DNA from: Paenarthrobacter aurescens
GTDB lineage: Bacteria; Actinomycetota; Actinomycetes; Actinomycetales; Micrococcaceae
Assembly (NCBI RefSeq): GCF_041549525.1
Contig: NZ_CP157456.1
Span: 744,001 to 808,000, forward strand
Reading direction: 5' to 3'
Length of the DNA stretch: 64,000 nucleotides
Part shown: piece by piece, positions 26,838 through 36,442 of the stretch
How the letters are laid out: every line of letters starts with the position of its first letter
Position numbering within the stretch: position 1 is the first letter of the stretch
Notes under the pieces: model-generated
Told to the model about the DNA's origin: nothing
Databases searched by the model: none
What the model saw: only the letters and a program-made list of their open reading frames with translations
Program-made: the position numbers and the translations under genes

Positions 26838-29800
26838 GGATCCGCAGTCCCTTCGGTGTGGAGTAGGCGCCCGCGGCCGCGAGGGCAACGGCGATGGGAG
26901 TTTCCAGGAGATCGTGACCGTTGACCTTCTCCATGAAGAGCTTGTCCACGGCGCCGCGGCGGACCACATCCACCAATGCCTGCGCCGCTACGGTCAGCAC
27001 GGCGTCGTCCTGGCTGAAGGTGAGCAGCGTCTTGCCTCCGCGTTCAACGTAAAGGATCAACGCGCCGTCCACCATCACCACCAACGCTCCGGCTTTACGT
27101 CCCGGGCGGTGACCTGAACCGGCATCGACGGACAATGCCGGCCAGGGGAGGGCCGCCCCGTACGGGTTGGCGGGATCGGTGGCTGCCAGGGCCAGTGCGG
27201 ACGGCTCGGCTTTGGAGATCCGGGCATCCTCGGTGAAGGACCTGAGCCGATCCACCGTGGCCGGCACGGCGAACTGGGCTGCCCCAAGATGCTCAATGAA
27301 GTAGCCCCGCCGGCACCGCCCGGCCTCTTCCAGGCGTGCCAGCACTTTATACATGAGCCCGAAGCCGCCAATGATGTTCTCTGCCATCACCGAGCCACGG
27401 GTAACCACGCCGTAGCGGTCCAACAAAAGCTCAGCGGTGCCGCGGGCATGAATGGTGGGGTCCAGTTCCGGCGCGGGCAGCGCTGACCAGCGGCCCACTG
27501 CCGACGGCGGCGCGGCGGCAATGCCACCCGATACGGAGCCGTAGCGACCACCCGTGAGCCCGGGAGAGCCCAGCAATCCCGTCCCGTGGGAACGGCCAAG
27601 CCTGCTCATCCGCGGAGCCCGGGCCCTGGGCGCCTTGGCTACTTGCCGGTGGGCGGTCTTCCCGCCTGCGATCATGGCCCTGACCGGGGCGAAAGTATCG
27701 CCCGTCACCCGGCCTGCCCACACGAGGTCCCAAAGCGCGGAGACCACGGCGTCGTCACTCAACACCGCATCCATTCCACCGGCCACATCCGTGAGTTGCC
27801 GGAAGAAATAGCCACCACCGGCACTGAAATGCTCCAGGAGCCGCTGCTGCGCATCGCCGGGTTCGAACTCGGGGTCCGGGTTGAGCGTCAGCTCAGCGGA
27901 ATCGGCCACATGGAGGCTGATCCAGCCGTCGTTCCCGGGTAGGGACCCCGCCCCGGACCACAGGAGTTCACCGGCTGCCATGAGTTCATCCAACATGGCC
28001 GGTTTATAGTCGGCCACCCTGCTGGCCAGGACCAATGGTTCCCACGCTGATGCAGGGATAGGTACGCCGGACAGTTGATCCACTGCCGTGATGATCCCGT
28101 CCAGCCCCCTCAACGCCTGGCTTCGGGACTTACCCGGCGCGGTCACGTTCTGCCAGGCAGGCAGGAAACGCCCATAGGCTGCAGTGTCTACAGGCTCCAC
28201 CTCAGCCCGCAGGGCCGCGAGCGAACGGCGCCGCAGTTTCCGCAGGACCTCGGCGTCACACCATTCACTGGAGGGTGGGGCGTCTACGCTCATGAGCTCT
28301 GAATCGGCTCGTTCTGCGGGCTGCTCAGCCACGGCGTGAGGCCGGAATTCGCCTTCCACCACACGGCCGTCATCGGCGAGGCGCCTCAAAGCCGTGTTGA
28401 CCACTGCGACACCAAGGCCCAGCCTGGACGCAGCTTCGGACGCCGTGAAAGGTCCGTGGGTTCGCGCGTAACGGGAAACGAGATCGCCCAAAGGATCGTG
28501 GACCGGCTCAATGAAAGCCAGCGGCACACCCATGGGAAGCGGAACTCCGATTGCGTCGCGGAGTCGAGCAGCATCCTCAATGGCAGCAAAACGCTCGACG
28601 CCGCCGATTGTTACCTTCAGCGCGCGGTTGGCTTTCTGCAAGGCCGCGAGGTGGGCCCCGGCGTCCGCCACGCTGCCGGATGGGGTGGTGACGGAAGCTT
28701 CCTCTGCGAGCTGGGCGTCATCGAGCTGCGGGTCAACCAGCTGTGCGTCAGCGAGCTGTGCGTCAGCTGGGGACGGCGCTCGTGTTTCCGGCTGCGGGCT
28801 GGATTCGGGTTGTTGGGTACCCTCCAGTCGCTCTGCCACTTCTGCAGTACTGAGTGGGCCGAGCAGGCGCAGAAGATCGGCTACGCCTTCCATGCCACGG
28901 ACCCTGCGGTCCGGGGCCAAACGCTGAAGCTCCAACTCCGTGGAGTCGATGACCTGGGCGTCCAGGAGTTCGCGCAGTTCCACACGGCCCAGGAGCTCGT
29001 TGAGGAGGGTGGAGTCCAGGGCGAGGGCAGCTGCCCTGCGTTCGGCCAAGGGAGAGTCGCCCTCGTAAAGGAACTGGGCAACGTAGCCGAACAACAGAGA
29101 CTTTGCGAAAGGGGAGGGTTGCTGCGTGGTGGTTTCCACGATCCTCAATTCCCTGCGCTCTACTGATGCGGCAATGTCCTTCAACGCTGGGAGATCGTAA
29201 ACATCCTGCAAGCATTCCCGGACGGCTTCGAGAACTATCGGGAAGGAAGGGTACTTCTTGGCGACATCCAGCAATTGTGCTGAGCGTTGGCGTTGCTGCC
29301 ATAAGGGCTGGCGCTTGGCCGGATTCTGGCGGGGCAGGAGCAAGGCGCGGGCTGCACATTCACGGAAGCGGGATGCGAACAGTGCACTGCCGCCCACCTC
29401 AGCCGTGACAATTTGTTCGAGTTCCTCGGGGTCGAAGAGGAAGAGCTCAGCACCCGGTGGCTCATCCTCCATCATGGGCACCCGCAGGACAATGCCGTCG
29501 TCCGCTGCCATGGCCGAGCCGTCCAAACCATAGCGCTGCTGCAGCCGTTGGCCCACGGCAAGTGCCCAAGGGGCGTGAACGGGCATGCCAAACGGGCTGT
29601 GCAGGACTACCCGCCAATCGCCCAGTTCGTCGTGGAACCGTTCCACCACCAAGGTGCGGTCGTTGGGGACGATCTCCGTGGCTTCCTTCTGCTCCCTGAG
29701 GTATTGAATCAGGTTGCTCGCGGCGAAGGCATCCAAACCACTGGCCTGGCAACGTTCCATGGCAGGGGCTTCATCTGCAGCCGATAGTTCCCTGATGAAG

Positions 29801-31872
29801 GCACCCAACGCGCGGCCCAAGTCCACAGGCCTGCCCAAGGAGTCGCCCTTCCAGAAAGGAAGTTTGCCGGGCTGACCAAACGCGGGGGAGACCAGCACGC
29901 GATCATGGGTGATGTCCTCGATCTTCCAACTGGTGGCACCCAGCGCAAAGACGTCCCCTACACGGGACTCGTACACCATTTCCTCGTCGAGCTCACCAAC
30001 CCTGCGTCCACCCTTGGCAGCGCGGGCGTTTGCTGTGGGTTCGGAGCCGTCGGCACTGCCGGGAGAAGCCGAGCCCTCCACTTCCGTGCCGATGATGTAA
30101 ACGCCAAAGAGGCCACGGTCCGGGATGGTGCCGCCGGAAGTCACTGCCAAGCGCTGGGCACCGGGCCGGCCTTCAATGGTCCCGGCGTGCCGGTCCCAGA
30201 TGATGCGTGGCCTCAGTTCCGCGAATTCGTCCGATGGGTACCTGCCAGCCAAGAGGTCCAATGTGGCCTCGAATGCCGAGCGCGGCAGGCTGGCAAAGGG
30301 CGCGGAGCGACGCACGGTGCTGAACCACTCCTCAACATCAATGCTGCCCAAAGCGGTAGCGGCCACTGTTTGCTGGGCAAGGATGTCCAACGGATTGGCC
30401 GGGATGCTCAGGCGCTCAATCTGCCCGGCGAGCATACGCTCAACGGTGACACTCGTATGGAGGAGATCGGCCCGGTGCTTGGGGAAGAGGACGCCCTCTG
30501 AGATTTCGCCAACTTGGTGCCCGGCACGGCCGACGCGTTGCAGGCCACTGGCAACAGAAGGTGGCGATTCCACTTGGACCACCAGATCTACGGCACCCAT
30601 ATCGATGCCGAGCTCCAGTGATGACGTTGCAACCACGCAGCGCAGCCGTCCGGACTTAAGATCGTCCTCGATCATGGCGCGCTGGTCCTTGGACACCGAG
30701 CCGTGGTGGGCGCGGGCCAGCACAGGATCGGCCCCGTTGGTACTGCCTGCCTGAGCCATCATGTGCGCGGGGGTAGCCGTGGAGGCGGGAACTCCCGGTC
30801 CGGTTTCAGGGTTGCCTTCCGGAGCCGCCCACTCGCTGCCGCCCACCGCCATTAGCTGGCGTTCGGCATAGATCTCGTTGAGCCTGGCTGTGAGGCGTTC
30901 CGAGAGCCGGCGGGAATTGGCGAAGACAATGGTGGATTGCTTGGACAGGACCAGATCCACAATCTGTTCCTCAACATGCGGCCAGATGGACGCCTGCGGC
31001 TGCAACCCCGACGCCGGCCCGGAGTCGAACGCACCCGCAGCGCCTTGGAGATCGGACATGTCCTCCACAGGAACCGTGACCGTGAGGTTCCAGTTCTTCT
31101 TGGACGGCGGCGCCACGATTTCCACCGGAGCTTGGCCGGCCAGGAATTGGGCCACCAGTTCCCTCGGCTGCACAGTAGCGGAAAGTCCGATTCGTTGAGC
31201 GGGCTTGGGAAGCAGGGCGTCGAGCCGTTCGAGGGACACAGCCAAATGAGCGCCGCGCTTGGTCCCGGCCACGGCGTGCACTTCATCGATGATGATGGTG
31301 TCCACTTCGCTGAGGGTCTCCCGGGCACGGGAGGTCAGCATGAGGAACAGGGATTCCGGTGTAGTGATGAGGATATCCGGCGGGCTGGTCAACAGCGTGC
31401 GGCGATCCGCCGCCGTCGTATCTCCCGAGCGGACGCCCACCGTCACCAGCGGTGCGGGAAGCCCTAAGCGTTTGGCAGTTTGGGTGATGCCGATCAAGGG
31501 CGCACGGAGGTTTCGCTCAACATCCACACCCAGCGCTTTCAGCGGCGATATGTAGAGGACGCGCGTCTTGGTTTTGGGCCGCTTCGCCCTGCCCTTGCCA
31601 TTGGCCGGAACATTTTCGAGACCCGGCAGAGCATCGCTGGGCTTGGAATGCAGGCGATCGAGCGCCCACAGGAAAGCAGCGAGGGTTTTACCGGACCCCG
31701 TAGGAGCCACTACCAGGGCATGGGAGCCTGAGGAGATCGCGTTCCACGCGCCGTCCTGCGCGGGTGTGGGCTCGGAAAAAGCGCCGAGGAACCATTCCCT
31801 GGTTGCCTGGCTGAAACGGCTGATGGCGCCATCCGACGCCTGCGGCTCCTGCATCCCTCCATCATGCCCCAC
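26830..31872 (-). CDS. lhr: Lhr-family ATP-dependent DNA helicase
   Basis: A 1680-residue long-form Lhr, a superfamily 2 3'-5' helicase. Walker A APTGSGKT is at about residue 56 and the DEVH box at about 197. The RecA2 domain holds STIVFANSRRLSERL, SSLELGIDMGAVDLV and QRVGRAGHQ; the winged helix and Lhr-core domain follow. A C-terminal half of about 700 residues is typical of actinobacterial full-length Lhr. An acidic Gln/Asp-rich insert (around residue 1030; repeated AQLVDPQLDDAQLA-type units) is a low-complexity linker. The start is GTG at 31872 or ATG at 31854; neither has a well-spaced ribosome site. It is co-translated with the Nei-type glycosylase and likely works in repair of oxidised DNA or RNA:DNA structures. 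Confidence 0.95.
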   Translation of the reverse strand: MGHDGGMQEPQASDGAISRFSQATREWFLGAFSEPTPAQDGAWNAISSGSHALVVAPTGSGKTLAAFLWALDRLHSKPSDALPGLENVPANGKGRAKRPKTKTRVLYISPLKALGVDVERNLRAPLIGITQTAKRLGLPAPLVTVGVRSGDTTAADRRTLLTSPPDILITTPESLFLMLTSRARETLSEVDTIIIDEVHAVAGTKRGAHLAVSLERLDALLPKPAQRIGLSATVQPRELVAQFLAGQAPVEIVAPPSKKNWNLTVTVPVEDMSDLQGAAGAFDSGPASGLQPQASIWPHVEEQIVDLVLSKQSTIVFANSRRLSERLTARLNEIYAERQLMAVGGSEWAAPEGNPETGPGVPASTATPAHMMAQAGSTNGADPVLARAHHGSVSKDQRAMIEDDLKSGRLRCVVATSSLELGIDMGAVDLVVQVESPPSVASGLQRVGRAGHQVGEISEGVLFPKHRADLLHTSVTVERMLAGQIERLSIPANPLDILAQQTVAATALGSIDVEEWFSTVRRSAPFASLPRSAFEATLDLLAGRYPSDEFAELRPRIIWDRHAGTIEGRPGAQRLAVTSGGTIPDRGLFGVYIIGTEVEGSASPGSADGSEPTANARAAKGGRRVGELDEEMVYESRVGDVFALGATSWKIEDITHDRVLVSPAFGQPGKLPFWKGDSLGRPVDLGRALGAFIRELSAADEAPAMERCQASGLDAFAASNLIQYLREQKEATEIVPNDRTLVVERFHDELGDWRVVLHSPFGMPVHAPWALAVGQRLQQRYGLDGSAMAADDGIVLRVPMMEDEPPGAELFLFDPEELEQIVTAEVGGSALFASRFRECAARALLLPRQNPAKRQPLWQQRQRSAQLLDVAKKYPSFPIVLEAVRECLQDVYDLPALKDIAASVERRELRIVETTTQQPSPFAKSLLFGYVAQFLYEGDSPLAERRAAALALDSTLLNELLGRVELRELLDAQVIDSTELELQRLAPDRRVRGMEGVADLLRLLGPLSTAEVAERLEGTQQPESSPQPETRAPSPADAQLADAQLVDPQLDDAQLAEEASVTTPSGSVADAGAHLAALQKANRALKVTIGGVERFAAIEDAARLRDAIGVPLPMGVPLAFIEPVHDPLGDLVSRYARTHGPFTASEAASRLGLGVAVVNTALRRLADDGRVVEGEFRPHAVAEQPAERADSELMSVDAPPSSEWCDAEVLRKLRRRSLAALRAEVEPVDTAAYGRFLPAWQNVTAPGKSRSQALRGLDGIITAVDQLSGVPIPASAWEPLVLASRVADYKPAMLDELMAAGELLWSGAGSLPGNDGWISLHVADSAELTLNPDPEFEPGDAQQRLLEHFSAGGGYFFRQLTDVAGGMDAVLSDDAVVSALWDLVWAGRVTGDTFAPVRAMIAGGKTAHRQVAKAPRARAPRMSRLGRSHGTGLLGSPGLTGGRYGSVSGGIAAAPPSAVGRWSALPAPELDPTIHARGTAELLLDRYGVVTRGSVMAENIIGGFGLMYKVLARLEEAGRCRRGYFIEHLGAAQFAVPATVDRLRSFTEDARISKAEPSALALAATDPANPYGAALPWPALSVDAGSGHRPGRKAGALVVMVDGALILYVERGGKTLLTFSQDDAVLTVAAQALVDVVRRGAVDKLFMEKVNGHDLLETPIAVALAAAGAYSTPKGLRIRA

Positions 31873-31909
31873 GGCTCCGACAGAATAAGCCGAAGCCGTG
31901 GGAATACGG

Positions 31910-32566
31910 TCAGACCGCCTGGAAAGCGGTGATGGTCAGGAGCTTGATGCCGGCATTGCTGCACGCATCGTGGGGCTCGGGGATGAACAGTGACGCGGTG
32001 TCGTTGGGCGGATAGATCCGGTATCCGGCCGCGGGGGTCTTGGTGCAGTCGCCGTAATTGCCGGCCTGCGTGTAACGGATTTCTGCCCAGGCGGACTTAC
32101 CCGGGGCCAGTTCGATTTTGGTCACAGGGGTTGTGGTTTCCCGGGTTGCCGGTTCGCCGATCGGTTCACCGTTGGCGTCGGCAGTGAGGGAAACTCCCGC
32201 AAAACCTTCCAGGATGCAGGGGGCGCTGCCGGAGTTGGTCAGGATCAACTTTTCATAGATGCTGCCCGCAGCACCGCCGCCGGTTGCGTCAGTTGCTGCG
32301 GCGAGGGACGCCGCTTTGCACAAGCCCGCTGCTGCGGGTGCTTCGGACGTTGCTGTTGCCGAGGGGGATGGCGGCGTGGTGGCGGTTGGGGATGGCGGGT
32401 TCGACGTCGCTGACGCTGACGGCGCTGATGCCGACGGCGTGGAAGAGGTTGGCGGGGCAGTGCTGGTTCCTGACGGGCTGGGGCTTGGCCCACAGGCAGC
32501 AAGAAGGAGCAGCGCAGCGGCTGCCGTCGTCGTCACAAGACCGGTTTTGATGCGCTGAGTCCACAT
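31910..32566 (-). CDS. DUF4232 lipoprotein
   Basis: 218 residues from the ATG at 32566. A lipoprotein signal peptide with lipobox LLAAC (Cys at about 26) is followed by a Ser/Thr/Pro-rich linker (about 28-75) and a DUF4232 beta-sandwich (about 80-215) containing LILTNSGSAPCILEGFAGVSL and the terminal LLTITAFQ. DUF4232 domains occur in surface lipoproteins of actinobacteria; function unknown. In-frame codons upstream of 32566 were left out because the lipoprotein signal begins at this methionine. Confidence 0.85.
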   Translation of the reverse strand: MWTQRIKTGLVTTTAAAALLLLAACGPSPSPSGTSTAPPTSSTPSASAPSASATSNPPSPTATTPPSPSATATSEAPAAAGLCKAASLAAATDATGGGAAGSIYEKLILTNSGSAPCILEGFAGVSLTADANGEPIGEPATRETTTPVTKIELAPGKSAWAEIRYTQAGNYGDCTKTPAAGYRIYPPNDTASLFIPEPHDACSNAGIKLLTITAFQAV

Positions 32567-32622
32567 GGGCACCAGCTTTGCCACGGCCGCGGTACGAGTC
32601 AATTCAGCCACGGCCGTGAAAA

Positions 32623-32663
32623 CGGATTGGCGCCCGGATCGTGATCTTCCGGGCGCCAATCCG
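32623..32663 (-). terminator. Strong hairpin terminator of the YcnI gene
   Basis: Arms 32623-32638 (CGGATTGGCGCCCGGA) and 32648-32663 pair perfectly over 16 bp with a 9-nt loop, 8 nt after the YcnI stop. Confidence 0.75.
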
Positions 32664-32670
32664 GCGTCAA

Positions 32671-33405
32671 CTACTTGGTGGTGGCCTTCGCCGCTGCCGG
32701 CTTTGCTGAACGGCTACGGAAGAACGCGGCGCCGCCCAGGCCCAAGCCGGCGATTCCCGCGATCAGGCCGGCCCAGCTACGTGCCTGCGAGCCGTCGTCG
32801 GTTACAGCCGAGGCCTGCTCTGTGGAGACGGCTTCCGCGGCGTGGTGGTCGCCGGCAGCGTCGGCCGGAGTGATGGTGACCGACGGCGCCGGAGCCTTGA
32901 GGTCATGCGGATCCTGGCCCTCCTTGGCGATTTCAGACCAGTCAGTTTGACCCTGCTCGCAGGTCTGCAGAGTGGGGAAGTAAATGGTTTTGCCCGCTGC
33001 GTCCGGCAGCTTGACCGACAAGACCAGGGCGTCACGCAGGTGCGGGTCCAGGGGCGTCTTGGCCGTGTACACGATCTGGCTTGTCCGCTTGGTGATGGTG
33101 GTGCCGTCATCCAGTTTCTTGGGCTCAGCGAGCGTCTCGGTAACCTTCTCCACGGTCCAGTTGGGGTTGACCGTGGGCTGGGCGTCGTTCAGTTCCTCGG
33201 GCAGTGAAATGGCCACTTTGGTGGTGCCGAAGGTATCGCAGCCGTGGGGGATTCCAAAGGTCACCAGCGCGTAGGAGTTGGCGGCGGTCTTGTTGGGGTC
33301 GGCGCCAACGTGAGCGGATGCTCCGGCCAGTCCGGCCATCATCAGGGCAGCGGTTCCACCGGCGACGGCGGTGGCGGAGAGGGTGCGGCGAATCGAGGAT
33401 TTCAT
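32671..33405 (-). CDS. YcnI-family (DUF1775) copper-associated membrane-anchored protein
   Basis: 244 residues from the ATG at 33405. A signal peptide is followed by the mature N-terminus after ASA, beginning HVGADP: an N-terminal histidine of the kind that coordinates copper in YcnI proteins. The DUF1775 domain (about 30-170; FGIPHGCDTFGTTKVAISLPEE, PTVNPNWTVEKV) is followed by a linker, a C-terminal helix (about 212-230) and a Lys/Arg tail. YcnI proteins bind Cu(II) and are linked to copper homeostasis. No CopC/CopD gene follows; the upstream partner is a membrane protein at 33528-34148. Confidence 0.92.
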   Translation of the reverse strand: MKSSIRRTLSATAVAGGTAALMMAGLAGASAHVGADPNKTAANSYALVTFGIPHGCDTFGTTKVAISLPEELNDAQPTVNPNWTVEKVTETLAEPKKLDDGTTITKRTSQIVYTAKTPLDPHLRDALVLSVKLPDAAGKTIYFPTLQTCEQGQTDWSEIAKEGQDPHDLKAPAPSVTITPADAAGDHHAAEAVSTEQASAVTDDGSQARSWAGLIAGIAGLGLGGAAFFRSRSAKPAAAKATTK

Positions 33406-33527
33406 GGGAAGTGCCTTTCGGGGGCGCCGAATGAAGCGGCGCGGGGTACGGGTTTGAGGCCCGTCACCATGCAAAGGCTGTGCTGTTGCAGCGCGTGATT
33501 TTTGTGCGCAGAAGGTGCCGGGCGGAA

Positions 33528-34148
33528 CTAAGGAAGTACGACGACGGCGGGCGGGCCGCGGCGGCTGTCTTGCCTGAGGTTCCGCCAGGGGCGGGGGATG
33601 AAGACGTCGGGTGCGCCGACTGACACAGGCGAGGCCGCGGCGTCGGGCCTGAACAACAACGCCGGCAGGGTGACCAACGGACGCAACCACGCGGCGAGCT
33701 GCCAGAGCGCGGTTTCGCCTTTGGCCAGGACCAGGGCAGAAGCAACAGTGGCGACGACGTGGCCCACGAACATGATGGTGCCGAATGCTGTGCCGAGCTC
33801 ATGGGTATGTGTAGCTGCGATGTCCAGCCCGGCGCTCAAAGGTTCAGCGCCGAGGTGGTGCTTTGTTTCCTGCACGTTTGCCGATATTGGGCCCAAGGCG
33901 GTGAAAGCCTCGTGAAGCGCCAACTGGCCTGCGCCCAAGATTCCGGCCATGGTGACCAGATTCAGCTTGAACCGGGTGGCCAGCGTGGCAGCCAGGGCCG
34001 TCAGCGCAACGAGCGCCAGGAGGACCGGTGCTGTGGGAAGTTCCCCGCCGCCCGCCACGTGGGCCGCTGCGGCGAGAATGACAATAACCAACGAGACGGC
34101 GCCGGAACGCAACGCATGGAAGGGCACCCGGGCCTGCGATGTGCGCAC
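33528..34148 (-). CDS. Four-helix membrane protein paired with YcnI
   Basis: A 206-residue protein (GTG start) with four to five hydrophobic helices and several histidines clustered between them (TKHHLGAE, AATHTHELGTAFG, MFVGHVV). The C-terminus runs RRGPPAVVVLP. The histidine-rich exposed loops and position 5' of ycnI, same strand, suggest involvement in copper handling. That is inference; I do not recognise a named family. Confidence 0.7.
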   Translation of the reverse strand: MRTSQARVPFHALRSGAVSLVIVILAAAAHVAGGGELPTAPVLLALVALTALAATLATRFKLNLVTMAGILGAGQLALHEAFTALGPISANVQETKHHLGAEPLSAGLDIAATHTHELGTAFGTIMFVGHVVATVASALVLAKGETALWQLAAWLRPLVTLPALLFRPDAAASPVSVGAPDVFIPRPWRNLRQDSRRGPPAVVVLP

Positions 34149-34297
34149 GGGACCTCCCTCATCTATGGCTGTTGTTGATCGAGCGTTTTGATTCTATCGG
34201 GAGTTCGGTGCGGGTCTGGTCTCGGATGGGTGCGTATGTGGATACTTGCGCCGAGGAGTGAGCTTCCGGCGCTTTGGCAGGCTGAAAGTACCGAGAG

Positions 34298-34657
34298 CTA
34301 ACCCCTCAAGGACCTGACGAAGGTTGGTTTCGGCGGCTCGGGAACACTTGATGAGCCCGCGGGTGAACGCCGACGGCGAAGCTCAAGTTTCAGGCTCTCC
34401 TCACCGCGAGCCATGGCCCAGTGATGATTGGCAGAGAACGCCGGTTTGAACAACCAGCTCAGCCGACGAAGCAAAGGTTTGGATGCACTGACCCGCCAGT
34501 CGTAAGTGATCACAACTTCGGGGCCGTCAGTCTCGAAGGTCCAACGGCCTGTGCCGTTGAGATCCCCTGTGGCGGTGAGCGCGAAGCCGTCCAAGGTGAC
34601 GGGTTCTGTGACTGTGAGCTGCCACTTGAGCGTGTAGGGGAGCCAGCCGGTATCGGC
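34298..34657 (-). pseudogene. Truncated SRPBCC-family protein (C-terminal part only)
   Basis: The minus-strand frame encodes LPYTLKWQLTVTEPVTL, GTGRWTFETDGPEVVITYDW and NHHWAMARGEESLKLEL, the second half of a polyketide-cyclase/SRPBCC domain. The N-terminal half is missing: upstream of about 34657 the frame continues only as antisense of the Rhs cassette, so that part is not real protein. The Rhs segment therefore appears to have landed in, and deleted the 5' part of, this gene. Confidence 0.65.
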
Positions 34658-35030
34658 CTGACCGCAGGTGGCGGGATCGACATCGCCGGACTCGAATGGC
34701 TCGGCAAACGCGCCTACGACCCGGCCACCCGGGGGTTCCTCTCCACCGACCCCCTCGCCCCCGTCCTCGGCGCGGGCTGGGACGGCAACCCGTACTCGTA
34801 CGCCGGAAACAACCCCCTCAACACCACGGACCCCACCGGCCTGCGGCCCCTGAGCGACGCTGACCTGAAAGCCTACGACGGCTCCTCCCGCGGCGCGTTC
34901 GCCGCAGCAGGAGACTGGTGGCACAAGAACAAGGAATATGTTGCCGGTGTTGCGATGGTGGCTGTCGGTGGTGCCCTCATGGCCAGCGGTGTTGGTGGGC
35001 CTGTTGGTTTGGCGTTGATCGGTGCGGGTG
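34658..35030 (+). repeat. Rhs direct repeat, copy 1
   Basis: Aligns with 36443-36815 at a constant offset of 1785 bp; the last 272 bp (34759-35030) read identical. It ends exactly where the two cassettes diverge into different tips. Confidence 0.85.
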
Positions 35031-35824
35031 CTGACACGATTATCCAGAAAGCTACGACGGGCTCTGTGAACTGGGGTCAGGTGGCGTTGACGGGTGCTGT
35101 TGGTGTGGTGGCGGGGCCGTTGGCCGGGAAGGTCAGCAGTGCTGTGACGGCGGGGCTGGGTCGGGCGGGGACGGCGGTGAGTACGCAGTTGTTGCCGGCC
35201 ATGGGCCGTGCGGGTTCTCTTGTCGCGTCGGGCGCGGCCCGGGCAGGGTCTGCGGTGTCGGCTGTGGGTTCGCGTGTTGGGACTGCGGTCACTGCGGGGG
35301 TGTCTCGTGTCAGTGCCGGTGCGGGAAGTTACTTGTCGCAGTTGTCGGCCCAGCAGATGGGCCGGGCCGCGCTGACCAATGGAATATCGGGGGGGCTGGG
35401 GAACACCGGGATGTACTTCGTTACGACTCCCCGGGATGAGAAAGACGGTTGGACTCTTCAGGGTATCGGCGGGGCTTTTGCCGAGGGCGCGCTCGGCGGT
35501 GCGATAAGTTCCCAGGGCGGCTACTTGGCAGATCCAATAAGAGGCCGTCTTTCAGCGGCAATTCCGTACGTCCTCGGGGCAGGAGGGGCTATGGCTGGAG
35601 GGGCCGCCGACCAAATGATTAACGGGGAAGAATACGACGGCTACGAAATGATCTTTGACGGCGCGGGTGGGGCGGCTCTTTCCCGCTTCCCTGGGGCCTC
35701 CGGCTTGGAGCCGAACCCTGGATGGATGACGCATTCCCTCGCCGCGTATGGTGGAGCCCACGCCGGGGCTATCGTTGAAAGCGTGAAATTCGTAGCTGAA
35801 GAGACCGGAGTGGTGCGATGGTGA
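34658..35824 (+). CDS. Orphan Rhs C-terminal cassette 1 (RHS core end plus variable tip)
   Basis: About 388 residues with no proper start of their own. The RHS-associated core end is clear: YDPATRGFLSTDP, NPYSYAGNNPLNTTDPTGL. An Ala/Gly-rich linker (to about 35400) follows, then a variable C-terminal tip (about 35400-35824; DQMINGEEYDGYEMIFDGAGG). In Rhs polymorphic-toxin systems the sequence after the core is the toxin, and displaced C-terminal cassettes accumulate downstream of the intact rhs gene. I do not recognise the toxin fold. The stop overlaps the next gene by 7 nt, as expected for a toxin-immunity pair. No complete rhs gene is in the window. Confidence 0.75.
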   Translation: MTAGGGIDIAGLEWLGKRAYDPATRGFLSTDPLAPVLGAGWDGNPYSYAGNNPLNTTDPTGLRPLSDADLKAYDGSSRGAFAAAGDWWHKNKEYVAGVAMVAVGGALMASGVGGPVGLALIGAGADTIIQKATTGSVNWGQVALTGAVGVVAGPLAGKVSSAVTAGLGRAGTAVSTQLLPAMGRAGSLVASGAARAGSAVSAVGSRVGTAVTAGVSRVSAGAGSYLSQLSAQQMGRAALTNGISGGLGNTGMYFVTTPRDEKDGWTLQGIGGAFAEGALGGAISSQGGYLADPIRGRLSAAIPYVLGAGGAMAGGAADQMINGEEYDGYEMIFDGAGGAALSRFPGASGLEPNPGWMTHSLAAYGGAHAGAIVESVKFVAEETGVVRW

Positions 35825-36243
35825 AGGATGGCAAAGATTCCGGAGCAGGGGAAGATCCTTTGGGTGAGCTCACCGAGCAGGATCTGCTGTTGGGGAAGAA
35901 GGCCTCTAAATTCATTGACCTTATTTGCATTGCGGCACTCGTCGCCTGTATTGCGATCGCTCTCTTTATTTTCATGAATGTTCCGTGGGACACACGGATG
36001 CCGTATGACGGTAAGTACAACAGAAGCGGTAGTGGTATACCGATGCAGATCGCAATGCTTCCCTGCCCGGTAGTTCTCATTGGATTTTGGCGATCAGGGA
36101 AAAAAACTGATGCGCATCACATGGGCAAGGGATCGCGTATCGGCTTGTATATCCTCGGAACGGCGATCGTTGTTGCATGTGTCGTCGGCCAGTGGGTGAT
36201 GGCGAGCGGGATCCTGACTGCAGGCGGCTACTTTGGGAGTTAG
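35818..36243 (+). CDS. Three-helix membrane protein, candidate immunity protein for cassette 1
   Basis: A 141-residue protein with an acidic N-tail, helices at about 33-55, 75-92 and 106-130, and a short polar C-terminus. The ATG at 35818 overlaps the Rhs stop (ATGGTGA), the usual coupling of a toxin tip to its immunity gene. A membrane-embedded immunity protein would fit a toxin that acts at the membrane. No family recognised. Confidence 0.65.
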   Translation: MVKDGKDSGAGEDPLGELTEQDLLLGKKASKFIDLICIAALVACIAIALFIFMNVPWDTRMPYDGKYNRSGSGIPMQIAMLPCPVVLIGFWRSGKKTDAHHMGKGSRIGLYILGTAIVVACVVGQWVMASGILTAGGYFGS

Positions 36244-36442
36244 TATTCCTTTCCGTTCTCCGTGGGCGTGAGACTTTTAATCTTGGGTGTAACCGGAACT
36301 TCGGCTGTGATCGCTTTTCGGGTTTGCCGTTCGACACGTTGCTGAGTCTGCCTCGTGCGGTGGTCCGGTGAAAGCGGCAGGTTTCTGCCCCCGTCGCACC
36401 TCCGTCACCAGCCCGCACCAACGCGATCCGTAAGGGATCACC

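Noticed and set aside
34421..34657. In-frame 5' extension of Rhs cassette 1
   Set aside because: These codons are antisense to the recognisable SRPBCC C-terminal fragment, and RHS homology begins only at about 34658.
34658..34924. N-terminal part of the minus-strand frame that contains the SRPBCC fragment
   Set aside because: It is antisense of the Rhs core; the same false frame recurs opposite cassette 2.
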